Counted from the first letter of the stretch, positions 1 through 7,971 are shown. The stretch: 21,531 nucleotides of DNA from Candidatus Nomurabacteria bacterium (GCA_943354205.1 CALRBJ010000005.1:12765-34295); one strand, 5' to 3'. The notes: generated from the sequence alone by a model not told the origin. Program-made: numbers and translations.

Positions 1-791
1 ATTTCAGAGAGGCCGAGCTCGTCGATGCCGAGCAAAGAAAGGGCGAGGAAGACCGTTTTTTTATCTAATTCTTTTTTGTGCACCTCGGCGTAGTCGCGGC
101 ATCGTTTGAGTAGGTAGTTTGCCGTGCGGGGCGTAAAGCGGGCGCGTTTAGAAATTTCTTCTATTGCATCTTCAGCAATATTTACATTTAAAATTTTAGC
201 CGAACGGCGGATGATTTCCGCTATTTCCGCTTCGCTATAAAACTCCAAGCGAAAGGTGCCGCCCGAAAAACGCGAGCGAAGCGGGGCCGAGATGAGGGCC
301 ATGCGGGTGGTTGCAGCGATTAAAGTAAAAGCCGGCAAGTCGAGCTGGATCGTGCGCGCCGAAGGCCCCTTGCCGATGATGATGTCGAGCACTCCGGACT
401 CCATAGCAGGGTAGAGCACCTCTTCCACCATTTTGTTCAAGCGATGGATTTCATCGATAAATAAAATATCACCCGGGCTCATGTTGGTGAGAATCGAGGC
501 CAAGTCACCGACTTTTTCAATAGCCGGACCGGAAGTGACTTTCATTTGCCGGCTGGTTTCTTTAGCGATCAAATGCGCGAGGGTGGTCTTGCCCAAGCCT
601 GGCGGGCCGTAGAAAAGTATGTGTTCAGCAGGGTGATTTCTACCCCGCGCGGCTTCGAGCAAGATGCGCAAATTTTCTTTAATTGGTTTTTGGCCGATGT
701 AGTGCTCCCAAGCGCTCGGGCGCAGGGTTTGGTCTAAATAATTTTCGTCCGCTACGGATGTTTTTTTAGTTTTGTCTAGATCTGTTGACAT
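1..791 (-). CDS. ruvB: Holliday junction branch-migration ATPase RuvB (3' end outside window)
   Basis: RuvB is the hexameric AAA+ motor that, with RuvA, drives branch migration of Holliday junctions. Translating the minus strand from the ATG at 791 gives 263 residues with no stop, so the C-terminal winged-helix DNA-binding domain (about 70 residues in the family) lies outside the window. Visible motifs in order: Walker A GPPGLGKTT (62-70), Walker B FIDEIH (111-116), sensor 1 ATTR (160-163), the arginine-finger region APLRSRF (169-175) and sensor 2 TPRTAN (220-225). The N-terminal phrase LRPSAWEHYIGQ is typical of the family. ruvA is about 15 kb away on the same strand, so the usual ruvAB operon is split here. 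Its start codon overlaps the -35 box of a divergent promoter. Identification is secure. Confidence 0.97.
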   Translation of the reverse strand, partial: MSTDLDKTKKTSVADENYLDQTLRPSAWEHYIGQKPIKENLRILLEAARGRNHPAEHILFYGPPGLGKTTLAHLIAKETSRQMKVTSGPAIEKVGDLASILTNMSPGDILFIDEIHRLNKMVEEVLYPAMESGVLDIIIGKGPSARTIQLDLPAFTLIAATTRMALISAPLRSRFSGGTFRLEFYSEAEIAEIIRRSAKILNVNIAEDAIEEISKRARFTPRTANYLLKRCRDYAEVHKKELDKKTVFLALSLLGIDELGLSE

Positions 792-813
792 TTATATTTA
801 AATCTGATATACT
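785..813 (+). promoter_or_regulatory. Near-consensus sigma70 promoter for a structured RNA
   Basis: TTGACA (785-790), a 17-bp spacer and TATACT (808-813) make one of the best promoters in the window. It points right, away from ruvB, and its -35 box covers the ruvB start codon on the other strand. The predicted start site is about 820, 24 nt before a long closing stem. No credible coding region follows, so it probably serves the structured RNA. Confidence 0.8.
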
Positions 814-819
814 TCGCGC

Positions 820-996
820 AGTTAAATTATAACAAAAAAGAGTATGAATCTCTAAGCAATCAGCCGAAAGGCCATTGTCGGATTGGAGGAGGACGTTTTG
901 GTGGCTAATTTATTATCTTCCTGGGGCCATCCTTCGAGAATTTGCTACTTTACCCGCTTGCGGGCGAAGGATTGTTTAGAGATTCATGCTTTTTTG
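820..996 (+). ncRNA. Candidate free-standing structured RNA of unknown class
   Basis: The segment has a strong promoter upstream and ends in a T6 tract (991-996). An 18-bp stem closes it: 844-861 pairs with 970-987, with a single G-U pair. Inside I can draw three hairpins: a GCC/GGC stem with a GAAA tetraloop (863-872); a bipartite stem 880-893 against 916-932 capped by a 22-nt loop; and CCTTCG (931-936) with CGAAGG (965-970), enclosing a CCCG/CGGG hairpin (953-964). The second and third hairpins share 931-932, so one gives up a pair or two. The loop bases GGTGGC (900-905) could pair with GCTACT (944-949) as a loop-loop contact. I see no SRP RNA, RNase P, tmRNA or 6S signature. Promoter, closed fold and terminator are seen; RNA function is inferred. 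It converges on pilB, ending about 20 nt from the pilB stop. Confidence 0.65.
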
Positions 997-1015
997 TTTG
1001 GGGGTAGGGGTTTAT

Positions 1016-2719
1016 TCAATCACTATCAAAATCCACCACGCCTTCCACTTCAGCCAGTGTTGTGATGCCTTTGAGTGCTTTTATCACACCATCTTCTTTC
1101 ATATCCAAAATTCCTTGTGTGTCGGCCACTTTTTTTATTTCGCGCTCGCTTGGATTTTCGGGAATTATTTTTTCTATATTTTCATCTATCAGTATGGCTT
1201 CAAATATGCCGATCTGGCCTTTCAGCCCGAGTCCTGCGCATTTGTCGCAGCCTGGCGCTTCCCAAAGTTTTATTTCTGCGTCTTTTTGTATTCCATAAAA
1301 GCTCAAATCTTTTCCTTCTTCCACGGCGCTATCCAGTATCTTTTTAATTTTTATTTTTTCTGCATCAGTCGCTACTCTTTCTTTCTTGCAGTCTTGGCAT
1401 AGTCGGCGTACGAGGCGCTGGGCGATAGGCAGAGAGAGCGCCGAGACCATTATTTTTGGATTTACTTCGAGGTCGATGAGGCGGGGGATGACGCCTGCGG
1501 CATTGTTCGTGTGCAAAGTAGAAAATACCAAGTGCCCGGTCAGCGCGCTCTCCACGGCGGTCTTGGCTGTTTCTGAGTCGCGGATTTCACCCACCATGAT
1601 CACATCTGGGTCTTGGCGAAGCGCGCTTTTTAAACCTTCGATAAATGTGTACCCCTTGGCTGGTTCGGTCTGGGTTTGGGTGATGCCGGCCAAATGATAC
1701 TCTATCGGGTCTTCGATGGTGATGATCTTTATTTCTGGCGAATAAATACGCGAGAGGAAGGCATAGAGCGTGGTTGTTTTTCCGCTTCCAGTCGGGCCGG
1801 TCAAGAGTATCATTCCGTTTGGTTTTTTTATTTCTTTGTCGATGATTTCAAAAAGTTTTGGTTCAATACCTAGATCTTCCAGTTTCACCCGGATAGATTT
1901 CGGATCGAGTAGGCGCATGACGATGCTCTCGCCATATGCGCCAGGAATGGCTGAAGCGCGTATAGATATCTCATCCGCGCCCATGACGATACTAAATCGT
2001 CCGTCTTGCGCATTTTCTTTTATGGTTAGCTTCATGCCGGAGAGTAGTTTGATGCGCGAGTTCAGCAGATGATAATTTTCATTCGAAAAATGCATCACAT
2101 CGTAGAGCACGCCATCGAGCCTGTAGCGCAAGCGCACAAATTCTTCCTCGGGCTCGATGTGCACATCGGAGGCGCTGGTGGCTATGGCTCCAGCCAGAAT
2201 AATCTCGAGCATTTTAGATATTTTATGAATCCCTGCACCACCGAGCATTTCAGTGATGATGGCCTCCACATCTTTGATGGTCTTTATTTTGTTTTTCAAA
2301 TCCATGATCACATCGGTGGCGATGTCGAGCGTGCCCGCGCGCGAAGTGTTCGCATGAGATAGCTCGGCATATCGCCCCCATACTTTCTCTAAACTTTTTT
2401 TAGAAACCATAAACAGCTTCACCTCGTAGCCATCAGTTTCCAATTTTGTTTTCAAAATTCCAACCTCGCTTCGCTCTGGCGCGCGCACAGCCAGGGAGAG
2501 ATTCTTGCCGACTATTTTAAATGGCGCCACTTCGATCGCTCGAGCTTCCGCTTCGTCTACCAGGCGCAGAGCATCGTTGTCGATACTCATGGTCAGGAGG
2601 TTTACATAGGGGATGCCATATTTGGCATCAGCCAAAATGGACACCAAATCTTCTTCCTCGGCCTCTTTTAGGTCTTGGAGTTTTCTCTCCTCTTTGTCTT
2701 CATCGAAAACGATTGTCAT
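1016..2719 (-). CDS. pilB: Type IV pilus assembly / type II secretion ATPase (PilB/GspE family)
   Basis: Hexameric cytoplasmic ATPase that powers extension of type IV pili or a pseudopilus. I chose the ATG at 2719 (567 residues) because a TATAAT lies 6 nt before it and because the 29 upstream codons do not look like family sequence. Motifs: Walker A GPTGSGKTT (308-316), Asp box ITIEDPIEY (near 333-341), Walker B region DPDVIMVGEIRD (370-381), His box TGHLVFSTLHT (394-404), and the zinc-binding cysteines C441, C444, C491 and C494 characteristic of PilB/GspE. The N-terminal 120 residues form a short MshEN-like domain. No other pilus gene is visible nearby, so which machine it drives cannot be read here. 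The stop is TGA. Confidence 0.93.
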   Translation of the reverse strand: MTIVFDEDKEERKLQDLKEAEEEDLVSILADAKYGIPYVNLLTMSIDNDALRLVDEAEARAIEVAPFKIVGKNLSLAVRAPERSEVGILKTKLETDGYEVKLFMVSKKSLEKVWGRYAELSHANTSRAGTLDIATDVIMDLKNKIKTIKDVEAIITEMLGGAGIHKISKMLEIILAGAIATSASDVHIEPEEEFVRLRYRLDGVLYDVMHFSNENYHLLNSRIKLLSGMKLTIKENAQDGRFSIVMGADEISIRASAIPGAYGESIVMRLLDPKSIRVKLEDLGIEPKLFEIIDKEIKKPNGMILLTGPTGSGKTTTLYAFLSRIYSPEIKIITIEDPIEYHLAGITQTQTEPAKGYTFIEGLKSALRQDPDVIMVGEIRDSETAKTAVESALTGHLVFSTLHTNNAAGVIPRLIDLEVNPKIMVSALSLPIAQRLVRRLCQDCKKERVATDAEKIKIKKILDSAVEEGKDLSFYGIQKDAEIKLWEAPGCDKCAGLGLKGQIGIFEAILIDENIEKIIPENPSEREIKKVADTQGILDMKEDGVIKALKGITTLAEVEGVVDFDSD

Positions 2720-2725
2720 GAAAAC

Positions 2726-2731
2726 ATTATA
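2726..2731 (-). promoter_or_regulatory. -10 box of pilB, 6 nt before the ATG
   Basis: TATAAT on the minus strand is separated from the pilB ATG by the hexamer GTTTTC. Transcription starting about 7 nt after the -10 box would begin at or next to the A of the ATG, giving a leaderless mRNA. No good -35 box is visible. Confidence 0.6.
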
Positions 2732-2799
2732 TCTTAAAAGGGCTTTTGAACCCAGATTTTTGATCAAAAAACGGCTACTTTTTAGTAAAGGGGAACCCC

Positions 2800-2828
2800 T
2801 TGACAAATATATATGAAAATGCTAGACT
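2800..2828 (+). promoter_or_regulatory. Promoter of the Gly/Asn-rich secreted protein
   Basis: TTGACA (2800-2805), 17 bp, TAGACT (2823-2828). The predicted start near 2835 gives a 65-nt A-rich leader without a Shine-Dalgarno sequence before the ATG at 2900. It diverges from the pilB promoter. Confidence 0.7.
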
Positions 2829-2899
2829 ATAGCTAGAAAAATCAAACTAAAAAATAAATAAAATCACGTAAACAATTTAAACAAAAACACGCAAAAATC

Positions 2900-4021
2900 A
2901 TGAAAAGCAAGCTCTTTACCACGCTCCTTGGCATCATAGTGATGCTTTTAGTTGAGCAAAAAACACAGGCACAAAGCCATGCGTATGCAAGCACCGCGCA
3001 GATAAAAAAAGGTGTAAACATCGATACCGCCGCACTGGTGGAAGCGATTATTGCAAACGACCGCAGCGTTCTCGCGGAAGACCGCGATGAATTCTTAGAG
3101 GACCATGCAGAAGTTGAAACCAAAACTTTCGGCTTCGCAAATGCTATGACTCCGGACAATGTGTTGTATGTGATTACGAATGGTTTTATAAAAGCTATTC
3201 CCGCGGGATCAAAAATTTTCACTTATGAAAAAAATCCCGATGGCACTTACACACGCAAAAGCCGGCCGGCCTATCCAAATGAAGAAGTTCTGTTTTATCC
3301 GGATGTGAACAACATCTACAAACCAGCTCTCTCCCTCATTTGTTTAAATCCGATAGACAGCATTTACACACCGAGCGCAGTTGCCCCAAACCAGAGCCCG
3401 ATTGCAAACACTTCTCCCAAAATGGCTGATCCAAATATCAGCGCAGGAGCAGGTAATGCAAATCCGATTGATTCGACCCAATACTACTCCACTAGAAATG
3501 GTGGAAATTATCCGGGAGTAGTGAATTTCAACAATTACTATTCGCCGAGCGGGGGAGTTCAAGCACAATCAGCGCCAGCAAACAACACTGGCAATGGTTC
3601 GTATGGGGGTTGGAGCAATTCTGCTCCGGCATCTTGCGGGGTAAACTATGGCACTCAAAGTTATGGAGGCTGGAGTGGGGGTTGCAACAATGGTGGTTAT
3701 GGTGGAGGTTCGGGAATCAGTTTTGGAGTAGGGGTTAGTTGGGGATATGATTGGCGACCAGGTTGCCAACAAAATGGTTATGGTCAAAACGGCCAGCCCA
3801 TTTATATCTACAACAACAATTACAACAGTAATTCCAACTATAATTCCAATTCTGGTTACGGTGGCGGATACAATCCACAACCGAATCCAACTCCGACAGC
3901 CACAGGGTCTTGGGTGACACCATCAAATGGTCCGCGCATCGATCCGAGCAACAACAGCAGTTGGCAGACTCCTAGCAACAGAATGTCCCAATCTTCTGGT
4001 GTATCGTATGGTTCAAGATAA
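2900..4021 (+). CDS. Secreted Gly/Asn/Ser/Tyr-rich protein of unknown function
   Basis: 373 residues. The first 25 form a classical signal peptide (basic MKSK, hydrophobic LLGIIVMLLV, then TQAQ as a likely cleavage site). Residues 25 to about 150 look globular, with acidic patches and the phrase GFIKAIPAGSKIFTYEKN. From about 155 onward the sequence is low-complexity, built of YGGWS, NNYNSNSNYN and GYGGG runs, with a few Pro/Thr/Ser stretches and four cysteines (two in SCG, GGC contexts). I do not recognise a family. The make-up suggests an extracellular matrix, pilus-associated or adhesive coat protein, but that is inference. It has its own strong promoter and terminator, so it is a single-gene unit. 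The start is the only ATG before the signal peptide. Confidence 0.8.
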   Translation: MKSKLFTTLLGIIVMLLVEQKTQAQSHAYASTAQIKKGVNIDTAALVEAIIANDRSVLAEDRDEFLEDHAEVETKTFGFANAMTPDNVLYVITNGFIKAIPAGSKIFTYEKNPDGTYTRKSRPAYPNEEVLFYPDVNNIYKPALSLICLNPIDSIYTPSAVAPNQSPIANTSPKMADPNISAGAGNANPIDSTQYYSTRNGGNYPGVVNFNNYYSPSGGVQAQSAPANNTGNGSYGGWSNSAPASCGVNYGTQSYGGWSGGCNNGGYGGGSGISFGVGVSWGYDWRPGCQQNGYGQNGQPIYIYNNNYNSNSNYNSNSGYGGGYNPQPNPTPTATGSWVTPSNGPRIDPSNNSSWQTPSNRMSQSSGVSYGSR

Positions 4022-4044
4022 TGTAGCCGTGTTTTTATTTGAAT

Positions 4045-4088
4045 TAGCCATCTCTAATTCGCAAGAATATGAGATGGCTACATTTTTT
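4045..4088 (+). terminator. Rho-independent terminator
   Basis: A 10-bp perfect stem, TAGCCATCTC (4045-4054) with GAGATGGCTA (4071-4080), is followed by CA and T6. It ends the transcript of the Gly/Asn-rich gene. Confidence 0.9.
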
Positions 4089-4142
4089 AGTCTTTAATCG
4101 AGCGATTGAAGCCTTAAAAGTGTAATTAATAAAATAAAAAAT

Positions 4143-6086
4143 ATGAAAAATAAAATTATAAAATCAGCAATACTGTTCTCTATGTTTATCGCTTTTGCAA
4201 TTTTTGCACCGGCGGCTTTTGCGTCTACTTCACTAAATACCGGCGCTTCTGACCCGGCAAACTTTGTCTTGGGTTCAAACTATACCGCTTCACAAGGCTG
4301 TTCTTCTTGCTGGACAGCGACGACTTCGGCCAGCGCCGGACAAACAGTCTCGGTATTCATCGGCTATCACAACTCTGGCCCAGAAGCCACACAAAATCTG
4401 CGCATAAAGCTCTCTCCGCAGTCTACTAGCGCTGTGTCTACCCAAGCATTTACCGGCACTATATATGCCGACAATGCTGGAGCAAAAACCGCTTGGACCA
4501 CAATAAATATAAATGGCGGAGCGCAAACTCTGACATACATCCCAGGCTCGACACTTTGGTATCCAGATCAAAACCAAACTAATCCGACATCTCTGCCTGC
4601 CGGCCAAACGGGCGCGGAAATATTTACCACTGGTTTGAATCTGGGTTCTATCGCTCCTGATTCCACTTGTACTGGCACGAATTCTTCTTGTCACCAAGGT
4701 TCTATCGTCGCTCGATTTAAAATTTCTGATACGACAACTCAAAATACAACTTGTTCTATAACTAACTTTACCGCTACTCCGACCACAGTATCTGCCGGGG
4801 GTATATCAGCTTTGTCTTGGAGTACGAATGGTTGTACAAATGTTTCGATTTCACCTGCGATAAATGCCACAGCGCCACTTTCTCTCACTGGTTCTGGCAG
4901 CACATTTGCAGTAAATCAAACAACAACATATACACTGACTGCCACTGGTGTTAGCAATACAGCTACTTTGCCAGTGACGGTGAGTGTGAATACAGTACAG
5001 CCTACTTGCTACATCACTTCATTTTACCCAGATTCAAACACTGTATATGCTGGCAATTCTACGATAGTGCACTGGAGCACTTCTACTGGTTGTACAAATG
5101 TGTCCATCACGAATATCGGCGGTGGCCTCGCAAATAGTGGTTCTCAAGTGACTGGCGCTATCGGTGGCACCACTGTGTACACCATCTCCGCTTCAGGGGC
5201 TTCGAACACTGCTCCTTCGCAATCCTTTACCATATCTGTGATTCAAGCTGCGCAAAATAATTGCGCTATCACAAATGCGTATGCGAACCCAAGCACCATA
5301 GACTACGGCGGACACACCACGCTCTACTGGGGCGCGACCGGCACATATAGCTACATAACCATTTCTGGTTTGAGCAACACCTTCTATCCTGGCAATAATT
5401 CTTATACTACTCCGGCTCTGTATGCTAATACCACATACACTCTAAATATTTATGGATGCTCTGGTAATACCAATTCTTATTCATATCCGATAAATGTATT
5501 TGTAAAATACAATCCAGTAGACACGACGACAAACACTACCAATACCACAAACACTGTCTATATTTCTAGTGGCACCGGCAATCCATACATGAAGCTCTCT
5601 ATCACCCCAGACTTTGAGAATGTCATGGTGGGCGACACTGTGAACTACGATGTGGTTTGGAAAAATATTTCTGGCACGACACTAAAGAATTCAACACTTC
5701 GTATAAAACTTCCAAAAGAAATGACTTTCAAGAAGTCTACTGTCGGAGAATTTTCAACTTCTGATAATACCCTGACCGACATCTTGGGAGACATAAAAGC
5801 AGGGGAGAATGGCACGTTTAAAATACAAAGCGAGGTAAACTCTACCCGCACTCACAAACTAGTGACTACCGCTTCTGTCGTGTTTACTCTGCCTTCTACC
5901 GCTCAAAACGATGTTACTGCCTATGCCATAAACAATCTGGTGGATTCCGCTGGCAATAGCTTGGGCGCAAATGCCCTCTTCTCTGGGTTTATGCCAAACT
6001 CTCTACTCGGATGGCTGATAGTCATACTCATAATTCTCGGCATCGTGGCTGTGTCCAGACGGTTTTATAAGAAGCCGGTGGCGTAA
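4143..6086 (+). CDS. Cell-surface protein with repeated Ig-like domains and a C-terminal membrane anchor
   Basis: 647 residues. Signal peptide 1-27 (hydrophobic FSMFIAFAIFAPAAFA). Residues 28-200 form a Cys-containing beta-rich domain. Three homologous units follow, starting near C204, C289 and C374. Each opens with a C-x-I-x-x-(F/Y) pattern, continues with a Gly turn and an (S/V/Y)W core strand, and ends in beta-strands, as in bacterial Ig-like repeats; the first two share GCTNVSI. A Thr/Asn linker (about 458-475) leads to a DUF11-like domain (482-580, with VGDTVNYDVVWKN). Residues 621-639 are a transmembrane helix followed by the basic tail RRFYKKPVA. The protein is exported and anchored with most of its mass outside. 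The stalk-like layout suggests adhesion or a surface coat; the exact role is unknown. Confidence 0.85.
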   Translation: MKNKIIKSAILFSMFIAFAIFAPAAFASTSLNTGASDPANFVLGSNYTASQGCSSCWTATTSASAGQTVSVFIGYHNSGPEATQNLRIKLSPQSTSAVSTQAFTGTIYADNAGAKTAWTTININGGAQTLTYIPGSTLWYPDQNQTNPTSLPAGQTGAEIFTTGLNLGSIAPDSTCTGTNSSCHQGSIVARFKISDTTTQNTTCSITNFTATPTTVSAGGISALSWSTNGCTNVSISPAINATAPLSLTGSGSTFAVNQTTTYTLTATGVSNTATLPVTVSVNTVQPTCYITSFYPDSNTVYAGNSTIVHWSTSTGCTNVSITNIGGGLANSGSQVTGAIGGTTVYTISASGASNTAPSQSFTISVIQAAQNNCAITNAYANPSTIDYGGHTTLYWGATGTYSYITISGLSNTFYPGNNSYTTPALYANTTYTLNIYGCSGNTNSYSYPINVFVKYNPVDTTTNTTNTTNTVYISSGTGNPYMKLSITPDFENVMVGDTVNYDVVWKNISGTTLKNSTLRIKLPKEMTFKKSTVGEFSTSDNTLTDILGDIKAGENGTFKIQSEVNSTRTHKLVTTASVVFTLPSTAQNDVTAYAINNLVDSAGNSLGANALFSGFMPNSLLGWLIVILIILGIVAVSRRFYKKPVA

Positions 6087-6103
6087 ATTTTAATCAAATA
6101 TAT

Positions 6104-6178
6104 AAGCACCCCTCCCCGCTCCGACACAGTCGGAGTCGACCCTCCCCTTGCTAAGGGGAGGGAAAGGGAGGGGTGCTT
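6104..6178. repeat. Cruciform-type palindromic repeat (pyrimidine-rich arm)
   Basis: A 13-bp outer stem (6104-6116 with 6166-6178, AAGCACCCCTCCC) encloses two perfect hairpins: a 7-bp stem with ACA loop (6119-6135) and a 10-bp stem with GCT loop (6140-6162). No T tract follows, so it is not a typical terminator, though it may still stop transcription after the surface-protein gene. A related arm recurs at 13521-13557. Confidence 0.75.
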
Positions 6179-6189
6179 TATGTTACAGT

Positions 6190-6195
6190 TAAAGT
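6190..6195 (+). promoter_or_regulatory. Possible -10 box of tsaE
   Basis: TAAAGT lies exactly 6 nt before the tsaE ATG, the same spacing seen for pilB, polA, fpg and ruvA. It matches the TATAAT consensus at only four of six positions, so this is a weak call supported mainly by the repeated geometry. Confidence 0.35.
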
Positions 6196-6201
6196 ATAAA
6201 T

Positions 6202-6651
6202 ATGAAAAAGATTTTTTCTGAAAAAGAAATAAAAGAAATTGCCGAGGTGGTTTTGTCTTGCGCGCAAAAGAGCAAAAGCAAAAAAGCTGTCGTGGTAGCC
6301 TTGCAGGGCGATTTAGGCGCTGGCAAGACCACGCTCTCGCAAGCTATCGCCAAGAAACTCGGCATAAAAGAAAAAGTGATATCGCCAACTTTTGTGATAA
6401 TGAAAAATTACGAATTACGAGTTACGAATTACGAATTCAAAAAATTAATCCATATAGATGCGTACAGATTAGAAAAAGATAAAGAACTTTTGAATCTAGG
6501 TTGGAAAGAAATGATTTCTAATCCGGAAAATTTAATTCTCATAGAATGGCCAGAGAGGGTGGCAAAAATAATTCCAAAAGACAGCATAAGGATAAAACTT
6601 TCACATGAAGGAGATCTTTCGCGATGCATTGACATAGTATTTTCAAAATAG
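6202..6651 (+). CDS. tsaE: tRNA threonylcarbamoyladenosine biosynthesis ATPase TsaE
   Basis: TsaE is the P-loop ATPase of the TsaBDE complex that makes t6A37 in tRNAs reading ANN codons. The 149-residue protein shows Walker A GDLGAGKTT (36-44), SPTF (61-64), HIDAYRL (84-90) and the family signature IEWPER (114-119). The length is normal, except that the hairpin between SPTF and HIDAYRL is enlarged by about 8 residues (NYELRVTNYEF), encoded by a tandem heptamer repeat. tsaB and tsaD are not in the window. The start follows a possible -10 box by 6 nt. The PAP2 gene begins 33 nt downstream and may be cotranscribed. Confidence 0.95.
   Translation: MKKIFSEKEIKEIAEVVLSCAQKSKSKKAVVVALQGDLGAGKTTLSQAIAKKLGIKEKVISPTFVIMKNYELRVTNYEFKKLIHIDAYRLEKDKELLNLGWKEMISNPENLILIEWPERVAKIIPKDSIRIKLSHEGDLSRCIDIVFSK
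6407..6434 (+). repeat. Four tandem heptamers inside tsaE
   Basis: ATTACGA is repeated four times (the third copy begins with G). It lies in frame in a surface hairpin of TsaE. A related four-unit array lies inside polA (8655-8682). Confidence 0.85.
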
Positions 6652-6684
6652 TATTCTCACGCCAGAGTTTAAACCCTCTTTCAA

Positions 6685-7326
6685 ATGAAAAACAATACGA
6701 TTTATCGACTGGTGATCGTGTTGGTCACCTTTTGTATTTTTTATGTCCCATACCTGGCGATAAACCATCTGCCCCTCCAAAGACACACTATCCCATATAT
6801 TTTTCACGAAGAAGAAATTCCACTTTTGGGCTGGAGCGCATGGATATATATGTCGGTCTTTGTGCAGGGTGTCGTGTGTGGAATATTTGCCACTCCAAAA
6901 GTGCTTTCAAACACGGTTTTCCTAGGAGCTATCATCGTCGGCATACATTGTTTGATATTCTTAATTTATCCGACTGAGTATCCCAGGGCAGACTATCCAA
7001 GCGATGATTTTGTTTTAGGAATATTTCGATGCGTGGACACTCCGGCGAATTGCCTGCCGTCGCTCCATGTGTCGGCCACGACTTTGTTTGCCTTTGCTTT
7101 CAGTCAGTCGATAAATTCCAAAATGAATAATATCGCTCTAGAGGCAAGAATTTTGGGTTTTAAAATTAAAATATATAGAAATAAAATTTTAATTTTCAGT
7201 GTTTATTTTTGGTCTGTGCTAATCATGGTTTCTACTCTGACCACAAAACAGCATTATTTGCTCGACGTGTTCTCTGGGGTACTTGTCGTGGCACTGGTTC
7301 TGATCAAATACAAAAAATATCTGTGA
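6685..7326 (+). CDS. PAP2-superfamily integral membrane protein (Aur1/Ipt1-like)
   Basis: 213 residues with about six hydrophobic segments. The PAP2 active-site motifs are present in the variant form used by inositolphosphotransferase-like members: NCLPSLHVS (122-130, containing the catalytic-type PSLH) and S183-x6-H190-x3-D194 (STLTTKQHYLLD), plus YPTEYPRAD (95-103) before the first motif. The classical Arg after the second Ser is missing, as in Aur1-type proteins. Members of this superfamily remove or transfer phosphate or phospho-head groups on lipids at the outer face of the membrane; undecaprenyl-diphosphate or phospholipid recycling is plausible but not shown. It follows tsaE closely and ends in TGA. 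Confidence 0.8.
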   Translation: MKNNTIYRLVIVLVTFCIFYVPYLAINHLPLQRHTIPYIFHEEEIPLLGWSAWIYMSVFVQGVVCGIFATPKVLSNTVFLGAIIVGIHCLIFLIYPTEYPRADYPSDDFVLGIFRCVDTPANCLPSLHVSATTLFAFAFSQSINSKMNNIALEARILGFKIKIYRNKILIFSVYFWSVLIMVSTLTTKQHYLLDVFSGVLVVALVLIKYKKYL

Positions 7327-7353
7327 GGGCTCCAACTTTTGGGGCTCTTTTTT
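7325..7353 (+). terminator. Probable rho-independent terminator
   Basis: An imperfect stem (GAG and CCAA pairing with TTGG and CTC) is followed by T6 right after the PAP2 stop codon. Confidence 0.55.
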
Positions 7354-7359
7354 CTTGTA

Positions 7360-7387
7360 TTGACATAAAAATATAAAAGAATAGCAT
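7360..7387 (+). promoter_or_regulatory. Promoter of the 157-residue membrane protein
   Basis: TTGACA (7360-7365), 16 bp, TAGCAT (7382-7387). The start site would be near 7394, about 20 nt before the ATG at 7415, with no Shine-Dalgarno sequence between. Confidence 0.6.
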
Positions 7388-7414
7388 TTAAATAAATCAA
7401 AAATTCTTTTTATT

Positions 7415-7888
7415 ATGAAAAACATTCTGGAAGTTCACAGGGGTCCGATTGAGAATCATTCCCCGGTCAAGACAAGTCGCGCAGTCATGAATCTCGGCAT
7501 AAGAGCTGGTTTTACATGGATGGTGGGGTGTCTTTTTGTGGCCGTGTTCTACCCCATGTCTATCGGAGAAAGTTTACAGGAGAGAATCGGCCAAAGCTGG
7601 TCTACATGGCACTATTGGATTATCGTCGCCGGAATCGTGCTTTGGATTGTGATCCTCTTCTCCTTTTTTGTGACGTCAAAGCCTGATTTTATAGACAAAG
7701 GGAAAATGGCTTCTTTCTTGAACGATGTTTTGATAGGGGTAGCTTCGATTAGTTTGGCAGTTATTCTCGAGGCTTCAATACCCAAAATCTCCAAATCCCA
7801 CGAATTCTTTCCGATAGTGGTTTCAGTTATTTCTATCCTGTGTTTGCTGTTCTGGCCAATAATCAGGGAATTTAAAAGAGGGATTTAA
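7415..7888 (+). CDS. Hypothetical four-helix membrane protein
   Basis: 157 residues. A hydrophilic N-terminus of about 28 residues is followed by four predicted membrane segments (about 31-48, 66-86, 103-121 and 131-149) and a short basic tail (REFKRGI). There are no recognisable catalytic motifs and I cannot name a family. It has its own promoter and terminator, so it stands alone between the PAP2 gene and polA. Confidence 0.7.
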   Translation: MKNILEVHRGPIENHSPVKTSRAVMNLGIRAGFTWMVGCLFVAVFYPMSIGESLQERIGQSWSTWHYWIIVAGIVLWIVILFSFFVTSKPDFIDKGKMASFLNDVLIGVASISLAVILEASIPKISKSHEFFPIVVSVISILCLLFWPIIREFKRGI

Positions 7889-7912
7889 ACAAAAAAATTC
7901 GAAGAAGTTTTC

Positions 7913-7943
7913 AAAGCCGTTAATTAAAAAGAACGGCTTTTTT
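7913..7943 (+). terminator. Rho-independent terminator
   Basis: A 9-bp stem, AAAGCCGTT (7913-7921) with AACGGCTTT (7932-7940), runs into a T tract (7938-7943). Confidence 0.85.
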
Positions 7944-7959
7944 ATTTGCGTAAAAAAGC

Positions 7960-7965
7960 TATGAT
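7960..7965 (+). promoter_or_regulatory. -10 box of polA overlapping the translation start region
   Basis: TATGAT is followed by the hexamer AGGAGT and then the polA ATG. AGGAG resembles a Shine-Dalgarno sequence but is only 1 nt from the ATG, too close to work normally. The spacing fits a leaderless start better. Confidence 0.5.
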
Positions 7966-7971
7966 AGGAGT

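Noticed and set aside
820..996. Candidate structured RNA as 6S, SRP RNA or hammerhead ribozyme
   Set aside because: 6S would be a single long rod with a central bubble; the SRP tetraloop and asymmetric loop motif are missing; the CTGATGA core of a hammerhead is absent.
883..1065. Open frame of 60 codons across the structured RNA region
   Set aside because: It coincides with a promoter-to-terminator RNA with a closed fold, its composition is not protein-like, and it overlaps the end of pilB on the other strand.
986..2816. Several plus-strand frames of 65-138 codons opposite pilB
   Set aside because: They are antisense shadows of a well-supported PilB; the translations are Phe/Cys-rich or low quality with no family resemblance.
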